From assembly GCA_045656625.1 (NCBI GenBank), contig JAZORL010000013.1, forward strand, positions 1-42,704: a DNA stretch of 42,704 nucleotides. The letters are read 5' to 3'. The stretch's first letter is position 1. The number at the start of each line of letters is the position of its first letter. This stretch comes from Scatosoma sp045656625. Lineage in GTDB: Bacteria > Bacillota > Clostridia > Christensenellales > Borkfalkiaceae. Both the position numbers and the translations under genes were made by a program. Below the pieces are notes generated by a model. That model saw nothing but the letters and a program-made list of their open reading frames with translations. It was not told the origin of the DNA and did not search any database. This document shows, piece after piece, positions 17,587-27,371 of this stretch.

Positions 17587-20500
17587 TTAAAAATACAAAT
17601 TATCGATATACATACACGCTTCGTTCGCGTCCGCAGGGTTTACCAAGAAGCGAAGCTTAGCGATATTGCTGCTGCAACCGCTGAACTTGGTATCTGCCGT
17701 AAAGGAGATTCTAAACCAACCGTCATCCAACGCTTTTACAACCCAGCCTTTATCGGCACCCCAACCATCCGAAAGATTCGTCCAAACGTATCCTTCGCCG
17801 TCGGGTTGTGCATACGTATCATTCTTATCCGCCACCGTAAAACCTACAAGCGACATATTGCCAACAATCTTCAAATCAAAGCTAATCGTTTTGCCGCTCA
17901 AATTCACGCCGTCAGCCGAAATAGCTCTCAAATCCAAATCGTAATTCCACCAAACGCCGCTATTGCCAGCAGGTACGGTACATTTCACCGATTTTTCGGA
18001 ATTGGTGCTTACCGTGTCCGTATCCAATGCCATCGTACCGCCGTTTACAGGCACTAAACCGCAAGCCGAGCTCTTATCGTCCGCTTCGGTGTAGGTGGGC
18101 GCTTCGTAACCCTTCAATTCACCAAGATACAAGTTATCAATATAGAAATAATTTTCATTCGCGTCCGTAGGGCTTACCAAAAGACGGAGTTTACCGATAT
18201 TGTTACTGCAACCGCTAAACGACGTGTCCATCGTAACCGTGAATCTAAACCAACCGTTCTCAATAGCTTCAATCGCAATACCGAAGCCCGACCAACCATC
18301 ACTCAAATTAAGCCAAGCATAACTTTCGTTGTTTACTTGTTGGTATGCGCCGTTACCGTCCGCCACCGTAAAGCCTACCATATTCAAATTACCGACAACC
18401 TTCAAATCAAAGGTAATCGTTTTGCCCTTCAAATCCAAGCCCTTGCCAAGCAATTTTGTCAAATCCACGTCGTAATTATGGTACGCGCCGTTATTGTCCA
18501 CAGGTATCGTAAATTTCAAGGATTTTTCAGAATTTGCGCTTACCGTGTCCGTATCGAACGCATACGTACCTGCTTGCGCCCAGAAATCACAACCGCCGAT
18601 CGAATCGTCCGCTTCGCTTAAAGCAGGCACTTCGGGTTCTTCGGGTGCTGCGGGTTTATTTTCAAAATGCAGGTTGTCGAAATGGATATCCAACGTACCG
18701 CTGCCGTCGGACGCGTTCAAGGTCGCATAAATCTTGCTTACATGATTTAACGACGAATTTAATACGTCTGCGTCTACGTAAACTCGAAGCCAACCGTTGC
18801 CCAAATCTTCACACTTGTGCGTACTTTCGTTTGTGCCGCTCTTCAACGTAAGCATATTCCAAAGGCCAAGTTTTGTATTATTATTCACGAAGTCGAATAC
18901 AACAGTCCAACCATCTTTGTTAATCGTTGTATCAAATACCATATACTTGCCCGTCAAATCGTAACTCTTATCAAGGGTCAAGGCAAAGTGAGGAAGGTTG
19001 CCCGAAGAAATCGGTTCAACAATATTGAAGGAATGCGAGCTTTCTTCGCTATAAACGTCGTTATTGTTCGTGATCGTATCGATACCGCCGTTTTCCACCG
19101 TGCAGTTGAACAAGTCTTTAATATTCGTCGCCGTATAGGTCGCCGTGTATGTCGCATTCGTTTCCGCTACCGTGACCGTATAATCCCAGCCTGCGAAGGT
19201 GTAATCACATTCGTTTGCAATCCCTGCTCTCGTCGGGTTTTCAGGCACTACTACCGTTGCGCCTTCTTCGTATTCCGCGCTCGAAAGCACTGTACCGTCA
19301 TAGTTTTTGAAGGTAATCGTATAGGTAGGGATCGCAGGAACGTCTTCAAAATGAAGGTTGTCAATATAGAATTCCATATTGCCGCTTGCCCCTTCGTTGC
19401 CGTTGTTGACCGTGATATAGAACTTATTCACCTTCGATACGTCTTTATCGCCAGCTAACGCTTTTGCATTCACGTACACTCTAAGCCAACCATCGCCCAA
19501 ATCTTCACACTTGTGCGTCGCTTCTTTCGTGTCTGCGTTGAAAGACATCGTATTCCACAAACCAAGCTTCACGTCGCTGTTTACGAAGTCTACGCAGAAC
19601 CAGCTATTGTAGTTGTTCTTGTTGATATCGAATACCATGTATTTATTCGACAAATCATAATACTGATCAAGCGTAATATTGAAGTACGGGAATTGATTGC
19701 CCGCTTTATTCCATTCCGCCGTCACTTTGAGCGATTGCGCGCTATTCGCGCTCTTTACTGTGTTTTCATAAGAGCAAGCGTCCATCGCGTCTTTATCAAC
19801 GCTCGTATTGATTAAGTCGGAAATATTCGTCGCCGTATAAACCGCCGTATAGGTAACGTTTGCGAGCGCAATGCTGTTTACTTCTTGATCCCAACCAACA
19901 AAGGTGTAATCACATTCGTTGGCAAGACCTGCTCTCGTCGGGTTTTCAGGCACTACTACCGTCGCGCCTGCTTTATATTCCGTGCTCGAAATTTCGCTGC
20001 CGTCGTAATTCACAAAGCGAACCGTGAAATTCGGTAATTCTTCAAAATGCAAGTTATCGATATAGAATTCTAAATCTCCGTTCGTTTCCGCTTTCGTGCT
20101 GTGAATGGTCACGTACAGCTTGTTGACGTTCGAAATATCTTGTCCGCCTGCCAATACAGCCGCGTTCAAGTATACTCTCATCCAACCGTTGCCCAAATCT
20201 TCACACTTGTGCGTTGCTTCGCTCGAATTCGCATGAATACCCAACGAAGTCCACAAGCCCATCTTCACGTCATTATTGACGAAGTCGAAGGCAAACCAGC
20301 TATCGTAATTGCCCTTATTCAAATCGAATACGACGTACTTACTCGACAAATCATAATAATGATCAAATTCGATATTGAAATACGGGAAGGTATTTTCTGC
20401 TTCCGTCCAAGGCGCGGTCACTTTGAGCGAGCGGTTGCTTTCCGCGCTCTTTACTTCCGTATCATAGCTCAATGCGCCTACCGTATCTTGATTAAGATTC

Positions 20501-22863
20501 GTATTAATCAAGTCGGAAACCGTGCCCGTGTACGTTGCTTTATAGGTCGCGTCGCCGTTGACCGTAGTCACGGTGTAATCCCAACCTGCAAACGCAAACG
20601 TGCCTTCATATTCCATACCGTCCATCGAAGGCACTTCGGGTTCAACGACCGTATCGCCATAATGGTAGGTCGCTTGGGAAATTAATGAACCGTCGCCATT
20701 AAGGAAGGTGACCGTATAATTGATATACGGAGACTTCGTTTCCCAAGGTTTTTCTTCATTCAATTGCGCTTGCGTAGGTTTCGCGCCAAGCACTTTCAAG
20801 TTGTCTACGTATACCGCAGATTCACTGCTTTCCTGCGCGCTTGCGTTCGTGAATTCCACGCGCATAATTTTAAGGAAATCCTTAGTGACACCGACCACTT
20901 CATCGTCGATCTTTGCGTTCTTTATATCAAGCGTAATACGATACCAACCGTTTTCAAGCGCAGTCACCGTCCAACCTTCACCGCTTGCTTGCGTTAAATC
21001 AATCGCCACTTTCGCGCCCAAGAATAAACCTTGATCGCCGAAATCGGACGCAAACGCTACGTTTACTACGTTATCCGCATTCACGCTCTTCACGTCAAAG
21101 GAAACGGTCGCTTCGCTCAAATCGAGGATCATCCAATCCGACGGCGTACCCGAGAAGAAGGAATCCACCACCGCTTTCGAAGATTCCGCTACGGGCAGAA
21201 CCATTTTATAGGAATAGTTGCTGTTTTCCGAACGTTCGTAAATGTCTTGCGATATATCGTTATCCTGTTTTTCACCGTTGACTGTCAACACCAAATTATC
21301 GTCGCAAGAGAACATGTCGCTTTCTTCTAACGACGTATACGGAGACTTCGTTTCCCAATCCAATTTCGCGTCCTCGCCATAAACGCCAGACGTCTTATAG
21401 CCTTCCAAAATCAACGTATCCAAATAGATCGCCGATTCGCTGCCTGCTTCCGCCGTGTTATTCGTGAAATACAAACGCATAGTACGGATGAAATCCGTTC
21501 TCACGAGCGCCGTTTCCGTGTTCGTTTCATCCACATCAATGCTTACTTTGTACCAACCGTTATTTTCGTTGGAAACCGTCCAGCCTTGACCGCTTTCCTG
21601 TGTCAAATCAATTTCAATCGCATTGCCGAATACGTTATCGTCCGACTCAAATCTCAAAACGAAGGTTTTATCCACGTTTACGGGACGGATATAGAAGGAC
21701 ATCGTTGCATCCGTGATATCCAAAGGCTTCCAACCCGTAGGGTTGCCGCCGATGAAGGAATGCAAGAAACCGTACGCCGCACTACCGTCTTGCGATAAGA
21801 CCATTTTAAGCGATTTATTACTGTACTCCATCAATTCTTCGTAGTTATACAAAGCATTGTTTTTTTGCGAGTTTTCATAATCATCGTTGACGATCGCGCA
21901 AAGCGCGTCGTCCTTCGTGAAGAAATCTTCGTATTCCTTGTACGTCGTCGTATCAAGATCAGGGAATTTTTCCTCGCTGTAATCGCAAATATCCACGTTA
22001 TCTACATAGAAATTGTAGGAATATAACGAATCTTCCGTCGCACCTTCATAGATCGTTTGCGCGATGATCATATCGCTGAAATCATATTCGCTATCAAAAA
22101 TAAACGGATCGGTGTAGTTCAACGACTTCAACGAGTATTCAATATGCGTCCATTCGTTAGGCTCACATACGAACTTTTGACATTGATCAAAGCTATACGA
22201 AATACCGTTGGTGTGTTTCATAATAAACCCGAAAACGATATTCTCGGGCGAAGAATTGAATACGTCGAAAGTGATAACCGCATTCGACCAATCACTAACC
22301 GTCAATTTCGAGTTGTTAGGCCAATCAATAAACGGAATCGCGGAAATCGGGCTATTCTTTGCCGCCGAACCCTTATATGCGAAACGAACGGACGTGAGCG
22401 AATCCAACGACGTTCTATACTGCGGCAAATAGTTCAGTTTCTTCGTCATACCCGTGCCTGCAAACAAGCTATCCACTACCCAATGGTCCGTCTTATCATA
22501 GGTCATATCGACGGGGATTTGCATTTCACCCGTATATGTATCGTCACCGTCTTTTGCCGTAATCGTAATGAACACATCGGAAGGATCGATATGGGTGAAT
22601 TTGAAACCGTCTACGTCCAAATACACTTCGTTCAAATCATCATCCAAATACATAGCGGTCATGCTGTATTCCACGCCCTTTTCTTTTGTGAAATAAGGTT
22701 CGAAATCGTATTCTTGCCCAAGCTTAATCGCAGGAATATCGTATTCTCCTACAAAAACGATCTCTTGTGCGTTGTCCTTATCCTTTTTCGAGCCGCAAGC
22801 GGCTACACCAAGCGCCGCAAGCGACAACATAGAAACGAGAAGTAATATTTTAATTTTTTTCAT
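17587..22863 (-). CDS. Giant multi-module lipoprotein with carbohydrate-binding-like repeats
   Basis: This 1758-aa protein has a lipoprotein signal peptide (VAAC, C23), so it is anchored on the outer face of the membrane. After an N-terminal beta domain come several jelly-roll-like modules ending in Y-[VL]-D-[NT]-L. Module C occurs about 318-488 and 517-692, with an earlier variant about 130-310. InlB-type repeats alternate with module A three times (about 782-942, 1015-1175 and 1255-1402), then module B occurs twice (about 1415-1580 and 1594-1758). No catalytic domain is evident. It is probably the main cell-surface glycan-binding scaffold of the operon. Modules A and B are shared with the 2093-aa protein next door. 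The ribosome binding site is AAAGGGG. Confidence 0.88.
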   Translation of the reverse strand: MKKIKILLLVSMLSLAALGVAACGSKKDKDNAQEIVFVGEYDIPAIKLGQEYDFEPYFTKEKGVEYSMTAMYLDDDLNEVYLDVDGFKFTHIDPSDVFITITAKDGDDTYTGEMQIPVDMTYDKTDHWVVDSLFAGTGMTKKLNYLPQYRTSLDSLTSVRFAYKGSAAKNSPISAIPFIDWPNNSKLTVSDWSNAVITFDVFNSSPENIVFGFIMKHTNGISYSFDQCQKFVCEPNEWTHIEYSLKSLNYTDPFIFDSEYDFSDMIIAQTIYEGATEDSLYSYNFYVDNVDICDYSEEKFPDLDTTTYKEYEDFFTKDDALCAIVNDDYENSQKNNALYNYEELMEYSNKSLKMVLSQDGSAAYGFLHSFIGGNPTGWKPLDITDATMSFYIRPVNVDKTFVLRFESDDNVFGNAIEIDLTQESGQGWTVSNENNGWYKVSIDVDETNTETALVRTDFIRTMRLYFTNNTAEAGSESAIYLDTLILEGYKTSGVYGEDAKLDWETKSPYTSLEESDMFSCDDNLVLTVNGEKQDNDISQDIYERSENSNYSYKMVLPVAESSKAVVDSFFSGTPSDWMILDLSEATVSFDVKSVNADNVVNVAFASDFGDQGLFLGAKVAIDLTQASGEGWTVTALENGWYRITLDIKNAKIDDEVVGVTKDFLKIMRVEFTNASAQESSESAVYVDNLKVLGAKPTQAQLNEEKPWETKSPYINYTVTFLNGDGSLISQATYHYGDTVVEPEVPSMDGMEYEGTFAFAGWDYTVTTVNGDATYKATYTGTVSDLINTNLNQDTVGALSYDTEVKSAESNRSLKVTAPWTEAENTFPYFNIEFDHYYDLSSKYVVFDLNKGNYDSWFAFDFVNNDVKMGLWTSLGIHANSSEATHKCEDLGNGWMRVYLNAAVLAGGQDISNVNKLYVTIHSTKAETNGDLEFYIDNLHFEELPNFTVRFVNYDGSEISSTEYKAGATVVVPENPTRAGLANECDYTFVGWDQEVNSIALANVTYTAVYTATNISDLINTSVDKDAMDACSYENTVKSANSAQSLKVTAEWNKAGNQFPYFNITLDQYYDLSNKYMVFDINKNNYNSWFCVDFVNSDVKLGLWNTMSFNADTKEATHKCEDLGDGWLRVYVNAKALAGDKDVSKVNKFYITVNNGNEGASGNMEFYIDNLHFEDVPAIPTYTITFKNYDGTVLSSAEYEEGATVVVPENPTRAGIANECDYTFAGWDYTVTVAETNATYTATYTATNIKDLFNCTVENGGIDTITNNNDVYSEESSHSFNIVEPISSGNLPHFALTLDKSYDLTGKYMVFDTTINKDGWTVVFDFVNNNTKLGLWNMLTLKSGTNESTHKCEDLGNGWLRVYVDADVLNSSLNHVSKIYATLNASDGSGTLDIHFDNLHFENKPAAPEEPEVPALSEADDSIGGCDFWAQAGTYAFDTDTVSANSEKSLKFTIPVDNNGAYHNYDVDLTKLLGKGLDLKGKTITFDLKVVGNLNMVGFTVADGNGAYQQVNNESYAWLNLSDGWSGFGIAIEAIENGWFRFTVTMDTSFSGCSNNIGKLRLLVSPTDANENYFYIDNLYLGELKGYEAPTYTEADDKSSACGLVPVNGGTMALDTDTVSTNSEKSVKCTVPAGNSGVWWNYDLDLRAISADGVNLSGKTISFDLKIVGNMSLVGFTVADKNDTYAQPDGEGYVWTNLSDGWGADKGWVVKALDDGWFRISFTADTKFSGCSSNIAKLRFLVNPADANEACMYIDNLYF
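17590..18620 (-). repeat. Two copies of module B in the 1758-aa lipoprotein
   Basis: The units of about 165 residues each carry a KxTIxFDLKIVGN strand and a LRxLVxPxDANE...YIDNLY end. They are the same type as the three copies at 11096-12614. Confidence 0.85.
18660..20520 (-). repeat. Three copies of module A alternating with InlB-type repeats
   Basis: All copies have CEDLG[ND]GW[ML]RVY and end in DNLHFE. The first two are closest to each other (KSAxSxxSLKVTA), and the third is closest to the copies in the 2093-aa protein (SGNLPHFALTLDKSYDL). Confidence 0.85.
20790..21912 (-). repeat. Two copies of module C in the 1758-aa lipoprotein
   Basis: The two units of about 170 residues share IDLTQxSGxGWTV, then ENGWY[KR][VI]..D and SESA[IV]Y[LV]D. 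They appear restricted to this gene within the window. Confidence 0.8.
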
Positions 22864-22901
22864 AGCTTTGCCCCTTTTTTTATTTATTTTGAGCGTTATT
22901 T

Positions 22902-24794
22902 TTAGAGTGCGTTCAGCGCTTTAAGCGCGCCTTCTTCATCATTACAAAGTTTTTCCAAAAGCTGCAATAGTTCAGAGCGCACAGCCTTGAATTCTTGCGC
23001 ATCCGTCTTAGGTTTTACCCCTGTATAGATTCTTGAATAGAACTTAGAAAGAATTGCGTCGCTATCAAAATCCGTTCCCTTGCTTGCGTTCAGTTCTTCT
23101 ATCTTTTGCGCGAATAACCACAAATACTCGTAATCTTCGTTCCCCTCGCGAATTGATTCCAATCTCAACGTGGAAATTGGCGTTTTCAATGCATAATCGC
23201 CGCCAGGATAGATAAGATGCCCGTCTCCGTTTGCTTTTTCAAAGGTCTTGGGATCGTTCCAAAGATCTCTATGTCCGTATTGACCGCCGTTATCATAGCT
23301 ATAACACTTATACCAGAAATTGACCGCCCAATAAAGATGCCCTGAAATCTTCTTATCGTATTTCATCCATTCCATCACGCGCGTACCGATTAAGTTATCG
23401 TCGAGCTGATAGGACGGGAAAGGATTTTCGGGTTTTACACAGTTGTACCACCAAAAATCTTCGCCGTTTACTCTACCCGTCGCATTTAAACGTTCTTGCA
23501 CCCATTCCAAATAACTCTCAGAATTAAATTCGCTGATATAGGGACACCACGTTTGAATTCCACCCGTCGTATCATCTCCTTCAAACAACGATTCCGTCGC
23601 TTCCGGAACAATCGTTACAACGTGCTTTAAGGAAAGTAAGCTTGCCTGCAAACCAGGATAGCCTGCCAACAAATCCTTCACAGCGTTTTTCGCGTCGACA
23701 ACAATCTTATCACAAGCCTTTACCTGTTCCGCTTGTTTATCAGTAGGTTCATCGATAATATTTCCCGCATAGATATACGCTTTTTTGAAAAGGTCGGTCG
23801 TTTCATCGCCACTATTATACAACGCAATATTCTTATTGACCATCGACGTCAAAAGCTGCACAAGGCGATCTTTATCGATGATGCTATACGTTTTTCCTTC
23901 CGGGGTGACTGCGTTGCAGGGCAAGGCGTATCCCGAAACGATTCCTTTTTGTGCGTATTCCACGAGTGCATCTGCGTATGCGTCCGTGTTTTCGGGGCAA
24001 TACGCAATTCCTATATCACAACCATCGAAAGGAATGTACGCAGGAGTGATTCGCTTATTCGCAAGGTACCAATAATAATTTTTATACGTCTCTTCCGAAA
24101 CCTTTTCAGGATCTTCGCCATACGCGATATAATGATACCAAAGCCCAAACGAGTTGGTCGAATGCATTTCTTCCGGCATATCGATGTTATAGACCTTCAA
24201 TTTCAAAGGAATTTCCTGCGTTTCTTCGTTGAGCGTAATCGTCACTTTCCCTTCGTATTCACCGCTTTGCGTATCGCTAGGTACATTGACGTTAAACCAA
24301 ATCCCTTGGTTGTTGCCCTTTGCTATTTTGTTCTCTCTCTTTTTCACAAACTTATCCATCGGAATAAGCGCGTCGGGGTAGAAACCGACGAACATATCCG
24401 CCGTAAAAGGACGGTCCACCGACGGCGTTTTCGTTTCAATGTATTTTTCCGCAAAAACTTCAACGTTGGATTTTTCAATCTTTTCCCCCGTAGCAGATAC
24501 CAAATCCCCTACGGACACATTAAACGCGGAGATCTCTTCCTTCGCGGTAACCATAAGCTGCACGGATTCCGTTTCACCCTTAACCGCTTCCATCGATAAA
24601 TCGAGCGTTGCGTTTTCAGGTATCGCACTATCGCGCATATAACTCATGGTATTTTCCGCACTCCACAACGTAGCGGACGCTATTTGCGGTTCTTTACCGC
24701 CGCCACCGCCGCTTTCCTTGCTCGCGCCGCCACACGCAGGCAATGCGGAACAAGCAAGCAACCCGACTAATAATAAACTCGCAAGTTTTTTCAT
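22902..24794 (-). CDS. GH123-like / DUF4091 glycosidase lipoprotein
   Basis: This 630-aa lipoprotein has lipobox LPAC (C21), followed by a Ser/Gly linker. Residues 40-205 form a beta-sandwich; about 210-530 resemble a TIM barrel with an adjacent acidic pair in NIIDEPTDK (D348, E349), as in GH123 beta-N-acetylgalactosaminidases. The C-terminal RLESIREGNEDYEYLWLF (544-561) is the hallmark of DUF4091, the usual C-terminal partner. It probably trims beta-GalNAc or a related residue at the cell surface, but DUF4091 proteins are diverse and few are characterised. The start ATG overlaps the end of the binding-protein gene region; GGGAG lies a rather long 13 bases upstream, so coupling is likely. Confidence 0.82.
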   Translation of the reverse strand: MKKLASLLLVGLLACSALPACGGASKESGGGGGKEPQIASATLWSAENTMSYMRDSAIPENATLDLSMEAVKGETESVQLMVTAKEEISAFNVSVGDLVSATGEKIEKSNVEVFAEKYIETKTPSVDRPFTADMFVGFYPDALIPMDKFVKKRENKIAKGNNQGIWFNVNVPSDTQSGEYEGKVTITLNEETQEIPLKLKVYNIDMPEEMHSTNSFGLWYHYIAYGEDPEKVSEETYKNYYWYLANKRITPAYIPFDGCDIGIAYCPENTDAYADALVEYAQKGIVSGYALPCNAVTPEGKTYSIIDKDRLVQLLTSMVNKNIALYNSGDETTDLFKKAYIYAGNIIDEPTDKQAEQVKACDKIVVDAKNAVKDLLAGYPGLQASLLSLKHVVTIVPEATESLFEGDDTTGGIQTWCPYISEFNSESYLEWVQERLNATGRVNGEDFWWYNCVKPENPFPSYQLDDNLIGTRVMEWMKYDKKISGHLYWAVNFWYKCYSYDNGGQYGHRDLWNDPKTFEKANGDGHLIYPGGDYALKTPISTLRLESIREGNEDYEYLWLFAQKIEELNASKGTDFDSDAILSKFYSRIYTGVKPKTDAQEFKAVRSELLQLLEKLCNDEEGALKALNAL

Positions 24795-24799
24795 TCTAA

Positions 24800-26407
24800 T
24801 TACTCAACTCCCTCTAAAATCGCTTGAATTGCATCCCATTCGCTCTTGGTATATTTTTCGATATCATAATCGTACAAATCTTGCGCCGTTTTTCTCTTTT
24901 CGCCGAATATATATTCGTAGGACGAGAAGCTCGTTTTAAAATTACGCACGCCGCCGTAAATGAAAATATTATAGTTGTTAGGAATCGGCAACACCTTTGC
25001 GTCGGGAGAAGCGAAGCAATCAATACGAAGTTTCGCCGTATCAGACAAGCTTTCATAAAGGGTAGGATTGCTTTCCTTTGCGTTATACTTAAAGAACAAG
25101 CCCGAGCCATCCGTATACTCCGTATAAATCTCGTTTGCAGTATCGGTTGCCAAATATCTCAAGAAATCCTTCGCCAAATCCATATTCTTTGCATAGGAAG
25201 GAATGACCGCCGTATGATAATTACCAACCGAGTAAAGAATATTGCGCGCTTCTTTTACTATATTAAAGTCTTCTTCGCTAACGCCTGCATAGCTCGTTTC
25301 GCCTGCGTCAATCGCTCTAACGACCGCCGCCAACGTTGCGTCGTCATCATCCGCGATCGAATCCAGTTTTTCGTTAATCGCGCTGATAACGGGCGTTTTC
25401 AGCATTTTAACATCGTAAACTTTGTCGCCGTGGTCAATCAAATCCTTAATGGCATCAGCCATTTCCATATCAAACCAATCGCCGCATGCCATAAACATAC
25501 CATCGCCCTTAACAAACATTCTTTGCGCAGGACCGTAATCAACCGAAGGCGCTCTTTCATAAAGATGATTAGAAAGTGCGTCTTCCAAGACCTTTAAGGA
25601 TTCCAATCTGCCTTTTTGTTTGAAAATATCTACGGAATATTCATAAGACGCGCTTTCTTCGTTGTAAAGCTTGCCTTCCCAAAACTTGGTATAGTTATTG
25701 TACCCTTCGTACTGCGCCCACCAAGTCGGGAAAAGATGCTCCCAGTAAGTCGCGGATTTTTCGCCTTGCTTGGAAGATTGCATAATCGAATACCCTTCCT
25801 CCTTCGTTTCCGCTTCCATAATCGCCAACATTTCGTCCGTCGTCACGGGAACCTCGTAACCTTTCGCCTCCAATTTTTCCGCGTTATAAAGAATACCGTT
25901 ATAACCACCAGCCCAAGGCATCGCATACCAAGACTTTTCACCTTTTACACTCGTATACTGATTCGCGATTACCGCACTTTCAAGCATTTTTTCTTTTACT
26001 TTGATAGAACCTTCTCCAGGCACAGTCGAGTCATAAACGTCGTTCAAGCTTTCAAGGTAATACGCCTTGTTCGGAGCTCTAAGACCGTACAAGGATTGCA
26101 AGTTCATACCGAAAAGCACGTCGTATTTATTCGCAGTTCTACCGCCCTTAATAATATCGGAAGCATACGCTGGGTTGCTATCCTCATCGATATTGAGCGC
26201 TACTTTACCATATTTGTCTTTTACCCAATCTTCTGCCACGAAGGCTTTTTTCACGCCCTCCAACCATTCTACTTTATAACCAGCGTTTAACGCGTACACG
26301 TTCAACGTGCTATCGCCCGTTTCTTTTTTTGCTTTTCCGCAACCAACCAACGAAGCCGTCGATACAGCCAACGCAGTCGCCATCATTAAGGATACAAATT
26401 TTTTCAT
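24800..26407 (-). CDS. ABC transporter sugar-binding lipoprotein (CUT1 family)
   Basis: The 535-aa product has a lipoprotein signal (LVGC, C23) and an extracellular-solute-binding fold: early beta-strand LNVYALNAG, the DVLFGMN region, the hinge motif WYAMPWAGGYNGILYNAEKLE and a Trp-rich ligand region (YWEHLFPTWWAQYEG). It delivers oligosaccharides to the two permeases encoded just upstream. The length is somewhat larger than a typical maltose-type binding protein, as in clostridial oligosaccharide or complex-glycan systems. It has a strong AGGAGG ribosome binding site and lies 42 bp after the second permease gene. Confidence 0.93.
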   Translation of the reverse strand: MKKFVSLMMATALAVSTASLVGCGKAKKETGDSTLNVYALNAGYKVEWLEGVKKAFVAEDWVKDKYGKVALNIDEDSNPAYASDIIKGGRTANKYDVLFGMNLQSLYGLRAPNKAYYLESLNDVYDSTVPGEGSIKVKEKMLESAVIANQYTSVKGEKSWYAMPWAGGYNGILYNAEKLEAKGYEVPVTTDEMLAIMEAETKEEGYSIMQSSKQGEKSATYWEHLFPTWWAQYEGYNNYTKFWEGKLYNEESASYEYSVDIFKQKGRLESLKVLEDALSNHLYERAPSVDYGPAQRMFVKGDGMFMACGDWFDMEMADAIKDLIDHGDKVYDVKMLKTPVISAINEKLDSIADDDDATLAAVVRAIDAGETSYAGVSEEDFNIVKEARNILYSVGNYHTAVIPSYAKNMDLAKDFLRYLATDTANEIYTEYTDGSGLFFKYNAKESNPTLYESLSDTAKLRIDCFASPDAKVLPIPNNYNIFIYGGVRNFKTSFSSYEYIFGEKRKTAQDLYDYDIEKYTKSEWDAIQAILEGVE

Positions 26408-26449
26408 TCGAGTCTACCTCCTAATCTATTTCTGTTTTTTATTTTTTAA

Positions 26450-27361
26450 TTAACCTTTTAAGCCCCCGACAGACATATTCTTCATGATCTGTTCTGAGAA
26501 AGCGGCGAATACGGTGAGCACCGGGATCATCGACATCAGCAACGCCGCATAATACATCGGCTCTTCCCCGAATTTTACGTTCGCCTTGACTGTATAAAGC
26601 CCCGCCGCGAGAGTGGGATAACTTCTCATGAACAATAAAATCGAAGTATAATCGTTCCAACAGGAAATTGCGGAAATAATCGAAAGTGTGATCATAGGCG
26701 CTTTTGCCATAGGCAACATAACCTTGAAAAAGGCTTTAAAATCGTTCCCACCATCGATGAACACCGCTTCCGCATAACTCCACGGCATATTTTTATAGAA
26801 TGCGTACATAATCAAGAAGTTAAAACCAAATCCACCCGCGCAAGAGAGAATTGGTTGCAACGGTGTATCAAGAATCCCCAAGTCGCCACTCAACTTAAAG
26901 CTTGCAGGAAGCGTCCCAACGACTGGAATCGTCATCGAAAAGATTGCGATAAAATAAATCGTCCCTCTAAGCTTGAAATCGTATTTCGACAGGCAGTATC
27001 CCGTACACGCACTGAAAAACACACCTTCAATTACAACGACGGCGGTATACCATACACTGTTAAAAATCATACCAAACAAATTCACGCCTTCGCTGTTCAA
27101 TTCGCTAAACGCATCTATATAATTTCTCGGTTGCCATTCAAACGGTAATGCCAAAAGACGGAGTTTTTCATAGTCCTCTTGATAATTATAGCTACTTTTT
27201 AAAGAGTTGTATAAAAGCCAAATAAAGGGAAAAGTCATAATAAACGTATACAATGCAAACAAGAGAAATACAATTGCGTAAACGACTTTTTCCCCCGCCG
27301 TTCTATTATAGAGCGCGCTACCTTCTTTTCCTTTTAATCTAAACTTAAAAATCTTTACCAT
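26450..27361 (-). CDS. CUT1 ABC sugar permease, MalG type
   Basis: This is a 303-aa inner-membrane protein with about six transmembrane helices. The EAA loop for ATPase contact is YAEAVFIDGGNDFKAFFKVMLP, here quoted only by its first residues (YAEAVFIDGG) and ending in MLPMAKAP. The conserved CWNDYTS segment follows. I place the start at 27361, because AAGGAG lies six bases upstream; a start ten codons earlier would overlap the preceding gene and has no such site. It forms the membrane channel together with the permease at 27372-28334. Confidence 0.93.
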   Translation of the reverse strand: MVKIFKFRLKGKEGSALYNRTAGEKVVYAIVFLLFALYTFIMTFPFIWLLYNSLKSSYNYQEDYEKLRLLALPFEWQPRNYIDAFSELNSEGVNLFGMIFNSVWYTAVVVIEGVFFSACTGYCLSKYDFKLRGTIYFIAIFSMTIPVVGTLPASFKLSGDLGILDTPLQPILSCAGGFGFNFLIMYAFYKNMPWSYAEAVFIDGGNDFKAFFKVMLPMAKAPMITLSIISAISCWNDYTSILLFMRSYPTLAAGLYTVKANVKFGEEPMYYAALLMSMIPVLTVFAAFSEQIMKNMSVGGLKG

Positions 27362-27371
27362 ATTGCGCTCC

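Noticed and set aside
11093..21912. CRISPR-like array
   Set aside because: The repetition is long, in frame and protein-coding (module A, B, C and InlB repeats), with no short direct repeats and unique spacers.
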